Part shown: in pieces, positions 34,389 to 42,658 of the stretch | Layout: each line of letters begins with the position of its first letter | Position numbering within the stretch: position 1 is the stretch's first letter | Assembly: GCA_017435905.1 (NCBI GenBank) | Contig: JAFSEB010000080.1 | Location: forward strand, 24,695-88,694 | Length of the DNA: 64,000 nucleotides | Source: Clostridia bacterium | GTDB lineage: Bacteria > Bacillota > Clostridia > Christensenellales > CAG-138 | Reading direction: 5' to 3' | Translations under genes and position numbers: made by a program | The notes under the pieces: model-generated | The model's database searches: none | The model's input: the letters and a program-made list of their open reading frames with translations, nothing else | Told to the model about the DNA's origin: nothing

Positions 34389-34772
34389 ATGTCAACGCAA
34401 TGCCCTGCCCCTGCCGCCGCACTTCGTGCCATCGGCATGCACCCAAAGTACGTCGGCTACGGCTGCAGCCTTGAGATCCTCAAGTATACCCTTGCCCACC
34501 CGGAGGCCGTTTACCGCCTGCCACAGGCCGTTTATCCCCGTATTATGGAGCTGTTCGGCTGTTCCCGTGCCGCCCTTGACCGCAACCTCCGCTTCGCCAT
34601 CCTGCGCACATGGGAATCGGGAAACAGGCAGCTGCTTTCCTCGCTGTTCTCCGCCTCCTTTCACGGGGACTGGGTTCCCACCAACACGGAGTTCATCAGC
34701 GTGATGACGGATTACCTGCTGCACGGAACGGATGCCTCCTGTGCCGGCATTTACCCCTCCATCCGTGCCTGA
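34389..34772 (+). CDS. Stand-alone Spo0A C-terminal-domain protein
   Basis: 127 residues consisting almost wholly of a Spo0A_C-like DNA-binding domain: ALRAIGMHPKYVGYGCSLEI, VYPRIMELFGCSRAALDRN, FAILRTWESGN and PTNTEFISVMTDYLL align with the Spo0A effector domain that binds 0A boxes. The phosphoacceptor receiver domain is absent, so it cannot be activated by the phosphorelay in the usual way. AGGAGGTG precedes the ATG, and TTGACA at 34276 may be its -35 box. It could modulate sporulation genes or compete with Spo0A; this is inference. Confidence 0.85.
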   Translation: MSTQCPAPAAALRAIGMHPKYVGYGCSLEILKYTLAHPEAVYRLPQAVYPRIMELFGCSRAALDRNLRFAILRTWESGNRQLLSSLFSASFHGDWVPTNTEFISVMTDYLLHGTDASCAGIYPSIRA

Positions 34773-34809
34773 TGTTGCGCCGCAGCTGCTTTTGCTGTAT
34801 GATACCCCT

Positions 34810-36036
34810 ATGGAACAAAACAGGCTGAACCAACCGAATCAAAAGCATTCCGGCACCGCTGCACTTCTGTGCATGCTGGCGCTGATGGCGTTTGCTTACG
34901 TGCTCCTGCACGACCTTCTCGGCGGCACGCTGCTCGCCCATTCCGCATGGGACAGCTATACCCTGCAGGCCATGGCTTGGCGCCGGGGAAGCCTGTCCCT
35001 CGGGCAAAACTATCCGTGGCTGGAGCTTGCGGTGTATGAGGGGGAATACTTCGTCTCCTTCCCTCCCTTCCCCTCCGTGGTGATGCTGCCCTTTACCTTC
35101 ATTTTCGGTGAAAACACCCCCAACAACCTGATCGTTGCTGCGGTCACGATGGCATCTGCCGCCCTCGCTTTCCGCTGCCTGCGCCGCGCGGGCATGAAGG
35201 ATGCCCATTGCGCCCTCGGTGCGCTGTTTTTGACCTTCGGCAGCAACATGATGTGGATGAGCACCGATGGCGGCGTATGGTTCATGGCGCAGGCCATCAA
35301 CATGCTGCTGCTTCTTTGGGCGCTTGATGCCGCCATGCTTGGGCGCCGCATCCTCGCCTATGCGCTCATCGCTCTGGCGGTGGGCTGCAGACCCTTCAGC
35401 GCACTTATGTTCTTCCCCCTGTTTCTGTATTGTTACCTTGAGGACCGCGAAGAGGGGGTCGGCTTCCTTAAAACAGCGTTCAAACAATGGAAAGCCTTTC
35501 TCATCCCCATGGCGGTGGCAGCGGCTTACATGTGGTATAACGCTGCACGCTTCGATTCCGTACTGGAATTCGGTCACAACTACCTTCCCGAATTTACGGA
35601 GTCCGAACACGGGCAGTTCCACCTTTCCTATATCCTCACGAACCTCAAAAACCTGCTCCTTCGCCCCGTTGCCCTCGAAAAGGATCTTTCCCTTTCCTAT
35701 CCATTTTTTGACGGGTTCATGTTCTATGTGGCAAATCCCTTTTTCCTCGTCCTGTTCGGGGCGGTGATCGGCGATATCCGCCACAAAAGGATGGATGCCC
35801 TCCGCCTTGCGCTGCTTCTTTCGATGGCGGCAAACCTGCTGCTCCTTTGCTGGCACAAGACCCTTGGCGGCTGGCAGTTCGGCGCAAGGTATACCTGCGA
35901 TATGCTCCCTGCCGCCCTCGCCTATTTCCTCCTCGGAAAGCGCACCGCCTTCCGCCGGTGGGAATGCATGGCAGCCGCCTTCGGCATTCTGTTTAATGTA
36001 TACGGCGCTCTTGCAATGACCTTCCTTTACGGGTAA
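34810..36036 (+). CDS. Polytopic membrane protein, glycosyltransferase 39-like
   Basis: 408 residues with roughly ten membrane segments. An early acidic loop (SAWDSYTLQAMAWRRG) and LGALFLTFGSN recall the GT-C fold of family 39 mannosyltransferases and related lipid-sugar-using enzymes. No full family signature is certain. The chosen ATG at 34810 gives an N-terminus MEQNRLNQPNQ before the first helix; no strong ribosome site is visible. The preceding Spo0A-C gene ends 37 bases upstream, so co-transcription is likely. Confidence 0.65.
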   Translation: MEQNRLNQPNQKHSGTAALLCMLALMAFAYVLLHDLLGGTLLAHSAWDSYTLQAMAWRRGSLSLGQNYPWLELAVYEGEYFVSFPPFPSVVMLPFTFIFGENTPNNLIVAAVTMASAALAFRCLRRAGMKDAHCALGALFLTFGSNMMWMSTDGGVWFMAQAINMLLLLWALDAAMLGRRILAYALIALAVGCRPFSALMFFPLFLYCYLEDREEGVGFLKTAFKQWKAFLIPMAVAAAYMWYNAARFDSVLEFGHNYLPEFTESEHGQFHLSYILTNLKNLLLRPVALEKDLSLSYPFFDGFMFYVANPFFLVLFGAVIGDIRHKRMDALRLALLLSMAANLLLLCWHKTLGGWQFGARYTCDMLPAALAYFLLGKRTAFRRWECMAAAFGILFNVYGALAMTFLYG

Positions 36037-36101
36037 AATAGAAGCCGACACAACACAAAAAACAGCTTTTTCGCTGAAAAATCAACATAAGGAGAACAGA
36101 T

Positions 36102-36605
36102 ATGATCATCATCGAAATGGAATCCTTCGGCACCATCAAGCTGGAGCTTGACGAGACCGCCGCTCCCAACACCGTAAAGAACTTCCGTTCCCTTGCCGCA
36201 AAGGGCTATTATGACGGCCTTACCTTCCACCGCATCATCCCCGGCTTCATGATCCAGGGCGGCTGCCCCGAAGGCAGCGGCATGGGCGGTCCCGGCTACC
36301 ACATCCCCGGCGAATTCAAGGCCAACGGCTTTGACAACCCCATCAAGCATAAGCGCGGCGTGATCTCCATGGCCCGTGCCATGCATCCCGATTCCGCCGG
36401 TTCCCAGTTCTTCATCATGCATGAGGATGCGCCGCACCTTGACGGTCAGTATGCCGCTTTCGGCAAGGTCGTGGAAGGCATGGATGTGGTGGATGCCATC
36501 GCTTCCGTTCCCACCGGCATGATGGACCGCCCCAAGGTGATGGTCACCATCAAGAAGGTCACCCTTGAAAACGAAGGCGAAGTCGTTGAACCCGTAAAGC
36601 TGTAA
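36102..36605 (+). CDS. Peptidyl-prolyl cis-trans isomerase, cyclophilin type
   Basis: 167 residues, a single cyclophilin domain without signal peptide, so cytoplasmic. Core segments are [37 protein letters not shown] and [12 protein letters not shown], including the catalytic Arg of [14 protein letters not shown] lies upstream of the ATG. It is followed by a terminator. Confidence 0.95.
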   Translation: MIIIEMESFGTIKLELDETAAPNTVKNFRSLAAKGYYDGLTFHRIIPGFMIQGGCPEGSGMGGPGYHIPGEFKANGFDNPIKHKRGVISMARAMHPDSAGSQFFIMHEDAPHLDGQYAAFGKVVEGMDVVDAIASVPTGMMDRPKVMVTIKKVTLENEGEVVEPVKL

Positions 36606-36616
36606 GAAAAAACCGC

Positions 36617-36644
36617 AAAAGCCGCTCCCGTGAGCGGCTTTTTT
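36617..36644 (+). terminator. Terminator of the cyclophilin gene
   Basis: AAAAGCCGCTC/GAGCGGCTTTT, 4-base loop, T-run. Confidence 0.9.
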
Positions 36645-36680
36645 CGTATAACGGAACGCCGTTTTCGCCACAATAGCGGT

Positions 36681-38318
36681 ATGAACAAAAAGCTTGATGC
36701 CATTGCAGCCCTGTTTGCCGCCATTGCGGAGAAAAAACCGGCGCCTATCTGTTTCGGCCCTGAAGAAGACCACGCTGCCTTTCTTGCGGCAAACATGCCC
36801 ACGGCGGCCGACCTTGCCGCACAGCGGGAGACTGCGCTGCCGAAAATGCCCCATTTCCTCATTTGCCTGTTCCCGGGCGGCAGCGAAAAGGCAGCTGCCC
36901 GAACGGAAGTTTCCCTGAAAAAGCAAAGCTACGAAGCATGGTCGCTGATGCCCACGGAGCAGGAGGATTTCGATTTCATCATCTTCCTTGAAGCAGGGGA
37001 TACACTTTCGGAGGATGCACTTTTTCGCTTTGCGAAGGCGCATTGCACCGCACCGGAGGCGGATATGCTCTATGCGGATGAGGATGTGCTGCTTGCGGAC
37101 GGCAGCCGGGGCGAGGCCTGCTGCAAGGGCGATTTTTCCCGTATTACCGCCCTTTCCCACAATGCTGCCGGCAGACCCCTTGCCGTTTCAAGATCCCTTT
37201 ACAAAAGGGCAGGCGGCATGCCCACGGCGGACAACATGAGCATCCCTGCAGCGGAATATGACTATGTGCTGCGGCTTTCCCGTTTTGCCAAAAAGGTCAT
37301 CCATCTGCCGCACATCCTTTGCACACGAAGCAAGCGGCCGCTGCCCATTCCGTCGCAGGCAGGCATCAAAGCCCTTGAAGCATATATGAAAGCGGAGGGG
37401 CTCGACGGCAGTGCCTCCACGGGCATTTGTGCAGGCAGTTTCCGCATCCGCCCTGCCCTCGCCGGCAAGGCAAAGACAGCCATCATCATCCCCAGCCGCA
37501 ACAACACGGATACGCTCAGGCGGCTGCTTGAAAGCATTGAGGAATACGAAGCCTTTGAAAAGTATTCCCTCATCATTGCGGATGCGGACAGCGACGACAG
37601 GCGTACACTTCGTTACTACGATATCCTTGAAACGAACAAAGCCGCAAAGGTCATCCGCTGCGGCACGAAAGGCTTTGCATCCCTCGCAAATGCAGCCGCA
37701 GGCAAGGCAAACTGCGAAACGCTGCTGTTTCTTGACAGCACTTGTGAGGTGCTTACGCCGGATTGGCTCCGTGCCATGCGTGAAATGCTGCAGCTGCCCG
37801 GCGTGGGTGCCGTGGGCGGCAAGCTCATCAGCCCAACAAGGCGCATCCTTTCCGCAGGGGCTGTGACAGGGCTGTGCGGCTGGGTGGGCACAGCGTACCG
37901 GAATGAGCCCGACAACACCGCCGAAGCACGAAAGAACACGTTCATCAACACGGCACGGCAGGTCACCCTTTTGAGCGGCAGCTGCATGATGCTCCGTGCA
38001 GCCACCTTTGAAAGCATGCGTGGGTTTGATGAAACCTTCCTTGAAGCCGGTGCGGATGCGGACCTTTGCCTGCGGCTGATGCGCAAAAACCTCGCCTGCG
38101 TGTATACGCCCTTTGCATCGCTCATCCTGCACGGGGAGATGCCGCAAATCGCCAAGGCGGATCAAAAAACACGGCAGCGCTGCTACGATACGCTTCGTCC
38201 CCTGCTGGCGGAGGGCGATCCTTTTTGGAGTCCCAACTATTCTTATGATTCCTATGTGCCAACGCTCTGCACAGAGCGAAAGACACCCCTTGCCTGCAGG
38301 CAATACGATACCGAATGA
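36681..38318 (+). CDS. Glycosyltransferase family 2 protein
   Basis: 545 residues. The C-terminal half (from about residue 270) is a GT2 domain: AIIIPSRNNTDTLRRLLESI, LIIADADSDD, FLDSTCEVLTPDWLRAM and GFDETFLEAGADADLCLRLM. The N-terminal 250 residues look like a degenerate second GT2-like unit (FIIFLEAGDTLSEDAL; DMLYADEDVLL), an arrangement seen in cell-surface polysaccharide synthases. The start ATG 36681 has only a weak purine site. It probably builds a surface glycan with the adjacent GT39-like gene product. Confidence 0.85.
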   Translation: MNKKLDAIAALFAAIAEKKPAPICFGPEEDHAAFLAANMPTAADLAAQRETALPKMPHFLICLFPGGSEKAAARTEVSLKKQSYEAWSLMPTEQEDFDFIIFLEAGDTLSEDALFRFAKAHCTAPEADMLYADEDVLLADGSRGEACCKGDFSRITALSHNAAGRPLAVSRSLYKRAGGMPTADNMSIPAAEYDYVLRLSRFAKKVIHLPHILCTRSKRPLPIPSQAGIKALEAYMKAEGLDGSASTGICAGSFRIRPALAGKAKTAIIIPSRNNTDTLRRLLESIEEYEAFEKYSLIIADADSDDRRTLRYYDILETNKAAKVIRCGTKGFASLANAAAGKANCETLLFLDSTCEVLTPDWLRAMREMLQLPGVGAVGGKLISPTRRILSAGAVTGLCGWVGTAYRNEPDNTAEARKNTFINTARQVTLLSGSCMMLRAATFESMRGFDETFLEAGADADLCLRLMRKNLACVYTPFASLILHGEMPQIAKADQKTRQRCYDTLRPLLAEGDPFWSPNYSYDSYVPTLCTERKTPLACRQYDTE

Positions 38319-38368
38319 CCGGACAAAAACTTTTTTGTATTTCCTGCCGATTTTTCAAAAACCGGGGC

Positions 38369-38396
38369 TTGACATTCTCCGCAAATACGATATAAT
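38369..38396 (+). promoter_or_regulatory. Promoter of tRNA-Glu
   Basis: TTGACA, 16-base spacer, TATAAT, 18 bases before the tRNA. Confidence 0.85.
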
Positions 38397-38414
38397 AGTT
38401 TGCGTGAGATTTGA

Positions 38415-38490
38415 GCTCGGTTCGTCTAGTGGCCTAGGACACCGCCCTCTCACGGCGGGAACAGGGGTTCGACTCCCCTACCGGGTGCCA
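38415..38490 (+). tRNA. tRNA-Glu (CTC)
   Basis: 76 bases with CCA. Acceptor GCTCGGT/ACCGGGT with G-U pairs, anticodon CTC in CCTCTCAC. Its last 23 bases plus one more recur at 38656-38679, a possible attachment-site scar. Confidence 0.95.
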
Positions 38491-38679
38491 ACAAAAAACG
38501 CCTTCCAACGGAAGGCGTTTTTTTGTTGCCTTGATGAAGGGAGTCGAAGGGCGGATCAGAAAAGGCTGCGGTGCAGCGTTTTCCCGCCCCGGGAAATCGT
38601 GCCCAGGCGTGATGTGCGCTGCGTGGAACGCAAGCACGGCCTGCCGATGGCCGATTTCGACTCCCCTACCGGGTGCCAA
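38468..38679 (+). repeat. Direct repeat of the tRNA-Glu 3' end (possible att scar)
   Basis: A 24-base sequence at 38468-38491 (T-arm to CCA plus A) is repeated without change at 38656-38679. The tRNA terminator and about 130 bases of non-coding sequence lie between them. A 10-base inverted piece, GGGAGTCGAA, also occurs near 38529-38538. This is what remains when a tRNA-targeting element leaves or decays. Confidence 0.7.
38493..38524 (+). terminator. Terminator of tRNA-Glu
   Basis: AACGCCTTCC/GGAAGGCGTT stem, 3-base loop, long A and T flanks. Confidence 0.9.
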
Positions 38680-38704
38680 AAAAGCCCTATTTTAGGGCTT
38701 TTTT
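38678..38704 (+). terminator. Second terminator after the tRNA 3'-end repeat
   Basis: AAAAAAGCCCTA/TAGGGCTTTTTT with a 3-base loop, immediately following the repeated tRNA end. Confidence 0.85.
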
Positions 38705-38758
38705 CTTTTGCTTGTTTGTAATATGTTTGTAATAGGGTTCTCATTCCTTTTCCGCTTC

Positions 38759-38789
38759 ACACCCCCCCCCACGATTTGTGGGGGGGTGT
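38759..38789. other. C-run/G-run hairpin
   Basis: Nine Cs followed by CAC-like bases pair with seven Gs and TGT. There is no T-run. It lies between the tRNA scar and the chimeric pseudogene. Confidence 0.5.
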
Positions 38790-38802
38790 TGTGGTTTCTC
38801 GT

Positions 38803-39266
38803 TTACATCTCTCTCAGATGTTTAAGGCACATCTGGTATTTCTGCCGTTCTTTTTCGGAACCGGCTTCTTCCATCAGTTCCTCCATCTGTTCGATCATTT
38901 CTTCCTTGCCGTGGCCGCTGTAGCTGCCCCGGTAGGAGCGCCGGGAGCTGCGATAGCTGCCGTCATCGTAGCTTTCGCCGCCGTCACGGGCTGCAGCGTA
39001 AAGCCAAAGCCGCTGCAGACGATGGCAAGCCCCAGCACCGCCGCCCACTGCACACCGCCCGCAGGCAGGTGCGGCATTTCAAAGAGAAACCCGAATGCGA
39101 GCCCAAGCACGCCCATGGTGCCCACCTGCAGGATCCCAGGCACAAGGGGATCCTCTTTTTTTGACAGGCGGTCCGTCAGAATGATGGCGCAGGCGTACAG
39201 CAGTGCCGCCAGCAGGCAGAGAAACTCGCCGCTTTCAAAGGAAACAGCACCGCCCCGCAGCGTGTT
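38803..39266 (-). pseudogene. Chimeric remnant: EamA transporter fragment joined out of frame to a phage-type small protein C-terminus
   Basis: On the minus strand, 39266 to about 38992 reads SFESGEFLCLLAALLYACAI, then KKEDPLVPGILQVGTMGVLG and FGFTLQPV, a piece of the second half of an EamA/DMT exporter without start or end. At about 38990 the homology switches frame and continues as ESYDDGSYRSSRRSYRGSY and EEMIEQMEELMEEAG to the stop at 38803, resembling the C-terminus of a small phage-associated protein. An in-frame stop near 39267 closes the EamA piece. Neither part can make a normal protein. Confidence 0.65.
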
Positions 39267-39337
39267 TCACTCTTTCGTTACGGTATTGATTGCGCAAGGA
39301 TACCGCCCGGCTTTGCCGGGCGGTTCGGTTTTGTCTT

Positions 39338-39952
39338 CTATTGTATTGTCTTTGCATACAGGAAGCAGCGCAGCAGCCGTTTCGTTTCGCCTGCCGTGAT
39401 CTCCACATCCCGTTCATCGATGCGGAAAAACCCACGGTGCTCATAAAAGCGGTAAGTGCAGCCGTTATCCGTATAAAGGAAAACGGTCTTTCCCTGCTTT
39501 CCCTTTTCAAATTCCCGAAGCAGCATGCTGCCGATTCCCTTTTGCGCCACGGCAGGGTCTGCCGCAAGGAACAGGATCTCCCCATCAGGCACGGTATGCT
39601 GCGAAAACGCCGCAAACATGTCGTTGTTGGCATCCTGATAAAGTTCATCTCCGCCTTCCGTCAGGCGGCAGAAAAGCGCATAGAGGCGCATATAAAGCGC
39701 CATGGTGCGTGTGCGGTACTTCGGCGTTTCGCCCTGCATTTTGGCAAGCAGCACGCCTGCCAGCTCGCCGCCGTAATAGGCTGCGTGTATCTCCGTGGCC
39801 TTCGACAGTTCCTGATACCAAAAATACCTGCCGTAAAGGCGTATCATCCAGCGTTTTTCAAAGAACCAGTTGAACTGCATGCCGGTAATCGCAAACCGGA
39901 TGGCTTTTTTATGATCTTTTCTACAGAATTCTTCAATTTGCAATTCCCTCAT
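39338..39952 (-). CDS. GNAT family N-acetyltransferase
   Basis: 204 residues. The acetyl-CoA site reads FLAADPAVAQKGIGSMLLREF, followed by FLYTDNGCTYRFYEHRGFF. The N-terminal half, with an aromatic-rich WFFEKRWMIRLYGRYFWYQE, is typical of a small-molecule N-acetyltransferase group. It starts 20 bases after the M50 peptidase stop and is probably co-transcribed with it. A GC-rich hairpin (39303-39323) lies beyond its stop. Confidence 0.87.
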   Translation of the reverse strand: MRELQIEEFCRKDHKKAIRFAITGMQFNWFFEKRWMIRLYGRYFWYQELSKATEIHAAYYGGELAGVLLAKMQGETPKYRTRTMALYMRLYALFCRLTEGGDELYQDANNDMFAAFSQHTVPDGEILFLAADPAVAQKGIGSMLLREFEKGKQGKTVFLYTDNGCTYRFYEHRGFFRIDERDVEITAGETKRLLRCFLYAKTIQ

Positions 39953-39972
39953 AAATGATGCGAAGGACCTGC

Positions 39973-41100
39973 CTATCCGACCAGGGACATAAACTCCCTT
40001 TCACTTTCGATCTCGCCCCGATAGGGGAACTTTTCGGCACGTTTTTCAAACCGCCTGCGGATAGCTTCTGCCTGTGCTTCGCCCTTTCCGCCTGACTTCG
40101 CCAGCGCGTATTCCGTGCGCAGAACGGAAGGATAATCCTTCATGCTGCGCATCAATTTCTTCTGCTCTTTGGTGAGCAGCTTTTCGATCGCCTCGGTGCG
40201 GTTTTCACGGATCGTTTCGCAGTAAATGCGGTCGCATACAAGAAGGCCTTTATGCACGCCGAGCACGGCGTTTTTTCCTTCCGTCAGCTTTTCCATCAGC
40301 GCATCCGCCTCGTCAAACCGGTGCGCATCAAGAAGCCTGTTTGCCGCAAATACCGCCATTGTCGCCACAAGGGCGTTGTTCATATCCTTTTCATCGGGAA
40401 GGGTGAACCACTCTTCCGGCATATCCTTCAAGCGCACATGGGCAGCTGTTTGTTCGCTGATCTTCAGCTGCAGATAAAATGCACGCATGGCTTCCGGGTT
40501 TTTTGCAAGAGAAAGCGCATTTTTGCCGTCGTTGTCCACAAGGCCCGCCCGCATGGGGATGCCGTTCATCGCCGCAAGGAATAGACCGATCAATGCAAAG
40601 ATCAGACATGCGGTGCCGATAGGGCGGCCATCACCCAAGGAAAAATACAGGCCGAGTGCCATGAACGAGAACAGCGTGTTCATAATGGCACCGCCGAAAT
40701 TGTAAAGCATCACGGGGATCTTCCCGTCCACAGGTTCGGGAGGCAGCATCAGGCACTGTCCTGCCGTTCCCGCAAGGGAAAGGCTCCGCAGGCGGAAGCG
40801 CCCCTCTTCCTTTGTGAGCATCAAACTGCCGATGCGGAAGGAAGAAAAGCGGTAACCGCTCAAAAGACCGAACACAAGGTGTCCGCCCTCATGGATGATG
40901 ATATGCAGGAAAAAGGATGCGTACAGCGCAAGAAACAGCAGCGCAAGATCACCGATGCTGCCGCTTTCCCCCGCAATATCCATGTGCCGTGCGATAAAAA
41001 TGCCGCAGGCAGCACCTACGAGCACGCCGACAAGAAGCATGGCGGCGGTTGCCGCATTCTGCTTCCGCTTTTCCGTATTCTGTTTCTGTTTCGCTTTCAT
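39973..41100 (-). CDS. M50 site-2-protease-like membrane protein
   Basis: 375 residues. An N-terminal multi-helix domain contains HIIIHEGGHLVFGLLSGY, the HExxH-type zinc motif (HEGGH) of M50 intramembrane proteases, and a later DNDGKNALSL stretch in the place of the second metal-binding motif. The last 170 residues are a soluble helical region of TPR character (NNALVATMAVFAANRLLDAH). It could act in membrane-proteolysis signalling or be a peptidase-like pump. A TATAAT-like box lies some 40 bases before the start. Confidence 0.82.
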   Translation of the reverse strand: MKAKQKQNTEKRKQNAATAAMLLVGVLVGAACGIFIARHMDIAGESGSIGDLALLFLALYASFFLHIIIHEGGHLVFGLLSGYRFSSFRIGSLMLTKEEGRFRLRSLSLAGTAGQCLMLPPEPVDGKIPVMLYNFGGAIMNTLFSFMALGLYFSLGDGRPIGTACLIFALIGLFLAAMNGIPMRAGLVDNDGKNALSLAKNPEAMRAFYLQLKISEQTAAHVRLKDMPEEWFTLPDEKDMNNALVATMAVFAANRLLDAHRFDEADALMEKLTEGKNAVLGVHKGLLVCDRIYCETIRENRTEAIEKLLTKEQKKLMRSMKDYPSVLRTEYALAKSGGKGEAQAEAIRRRFEKRAEKFPYRGEIESEREFMSLVG

Positions 41101-41182
41101 ATTGACAGGCTGCCGCTTCGGGCTTTTCAGATTTATCTATATTATACCATGTCTGTATTTCTCTTTCAAAGAGGGGAAATGT

Positions 41183-41223
41183 GTAAAAAAAGCCGGAAAC
41201 GGGAGCATTTCCCGTTCCCGGCT
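41183..41223 (-). terminator. Terminator of the selenium-linked cassette
   Basis: A stem of about 14 bp with one mismatch, followed by T-rich sequence on the minus strand, lies 26 bases after the cysteine desulfurase stop. Confidence 0.8.
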
Positions 41224-41248
41224 GTTCATTGCAGGAAAAAAACGTCTT

Positions 41249-42388
41249 TCAGCCTTCCGCAAGCTCCTTTACCGCATTTATGGCGGCATCCGCATCCGCT
41301 TCCGTATTATAATAGGAAAAGCTGAAGCGCACCGCGCCCTGCTCCCTTGTCCCAAGGGCTTCATGCATCCTCGGTGCGCAGTGCGCACCGGGTCGTGTGG
41401 CAATGCCGTAGGCTTCGCTCAGGATGTCCGATACCTCTGCGCTGTCCATATCACGGATGTTGAGCGCCACGATCGCCGCACGGCGGCGTCCCGAAAAGTC
41501 GCCGTACACCGTAACGCCCTCTATGCCCGATACGCCTTCGTAAAACCGCCGCATGAGCATTTCTTCCCGCTGCCCGATGGCATCGACACCGGTTTTCAGG
41601 ATGTGATCCACCGCCGCACCGAGCCCTGCAATGCCGTGCCCATTAAGCGTGCCGGCTTCAAGGCGTGTGGGATAGGCTTCGGGCTGCGTTTTGCTGAAGG
41701 AGTGGATGCCGCTGCCGCCGGTTTTGAAGGGACGGATCTCCACCCCCTCACCGATGCACAGACCGCCCGTGCCCTGCGGCCCCATCAGCCCTTTGTGCCC
41801 TGTAAAGCAGAGGATGCCGATGCCCATCCGTTCCATATCGATGGGCAGCGCCCCTGCCGTTTGGGATGCATCCACGATAAAAAGAAGATCCCGTGCTTTT
41901 GCGATCCTGCCCACCGCTTCGATGTCGATGACCTCTCCGGTCAGGTTCGATGCATGGGTGCAGATGATGGCACGGGTATCGGGGCGGATGAGCGCCTCGA
42001 TGGCAGAGGGAGACACATGCCCACAGGCATCGGGCGCAGCAAAGCTGAGCTTCACGCCCCTTTCCGCCTCCAGCCTGTAAAGGGGGCGCAGCACGGAATT
42101 ATGCTCCAAATCAGTGGTGACCACATGGTCCCCCGGTGCAAGGGTGCCTGAAATGGCGATATTGAGGGCTTCCGTAGCGTTTTGGGTGAACACCACATGG
42201 TCTGCCCCCGGCGCATGAAACAGCTCTTTGAGCGCTTCACGGCAGGCGTAAACAGGCCGTGCTGCCGCAAGGGCGCCGCCGTGGGAACCCCTGTCCGCAT
42301 TGCCCATGGTTTCCATGGCTTTTACCACAGCCGCCGCCACCTCAGGCGGTTTTTTCAGCGTGGTGGCCGCATTGTCAAGATAGATCAC
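41249..42388 (-). CDS. Cysteine desulfurase-like class V aminotransferase
   Basis: 379 residues. YLDNAATTLKKPPEV at the N-terminus, NATEALNIAI, the PLP lysine in FTGHKGLMGPQGTGG and the catalytic cysteine loop RPGAHCAPRMHE are present. This subgroup occurs beside yedF and DUF3343 in selenium-using anaerobes, where the enzyme may deliver selenium rather than sulfur. The start is GTG 42388 with AAAGGAG upstream. It is third in the yedF-DUF3343-desulfurase operon. Confidence 0.88.
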   Translation of the reverse strand: MIYLDNAATTLKKPPEVAAAVVKAMETMGNADRGSHGGALAAARPVYACREALKELFHAPGADHVVFTQNATEALNIAISGTLAPGDHVVTTDLEHNSVLRPLYRLEAERGVKLSFAAPDACGHVSPSAIEALIRPDTRAIICTHASNLTGEVIDIEAVGRIAKARDLLFIVDASQTAGALPIDMERMGIGILCFTGHKGLMGPQGTGGLCIGEGVEIRPFKTGGSGIHSFSKTQPEAYPTRLEAGTLNGHGIAGLGAAVDHILKTGVDAIGQREEMLMRRFYEGVSGIEGVTVYGDFSGRRRAAIVALNIRDMDSAEVSDILSEAYGIATRPGAHCAPRMHEALGTREQGAVRFSFSYYNTEADADAAINAVKELAEG

Positions 42389-42411
42389 GGTCAACGCTCC
42401 TTTTTGTTGTT

Positions 42412-42654
42412 TCAACCCCAAAGATCTACGGTATACATGCCCTCATATTCGATGCCTTCCTGCGCAAACACAGTACGGAAATGCGCTTCCTCTTCGGGCA
42501 GCGTTTTGAAGGCAAGTCCGCAGCCGGCGGTGATCTCCCTCGGCACGGGGATCAGCCTGCCGGGAAGACCGGCCGCAGCACAAAAGGCCTCCACACGCAT
42601 GGCGTGGGCGGTGGATGCAAAGGCGATCACAAGGGCAGGTTTTTTCCGGCGCAT
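42412..42654 (-). CDS. DUF3343 protein (putative Se/S carrier-like)
   Basis: 80 residues. The fold-defining pattern ALVIAFASTAHAMRVEAFCAA, then VPREITAGCGLAFKT, matches DUF3343, a small family often beside yedF and cysteine desulfurases. The Cys in TAGCGLAF is the conserved candidate active residue. It starts 4 bases after the yedF stop. Biochemical function in this family is not established to my knowledge. Confidence 0.85.
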   Translation of the reverse strand: MRRKKPALVIAFASTAHAMRVEAFCAAAGLPGRLIPVPREITAGCGLAFKTLPEEEAHFRTVFAQEGIEYEGMYTVDLWG

Positions 42655-42658
42655 GCTG

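Noticed and set aside
38776..39399. Plus-strand frame of 207 codons over the pseudogene region
   Set aside because: The minus strand gives recognisable EamA and phage-type fragments; the plus frame gives nothing recognisable.
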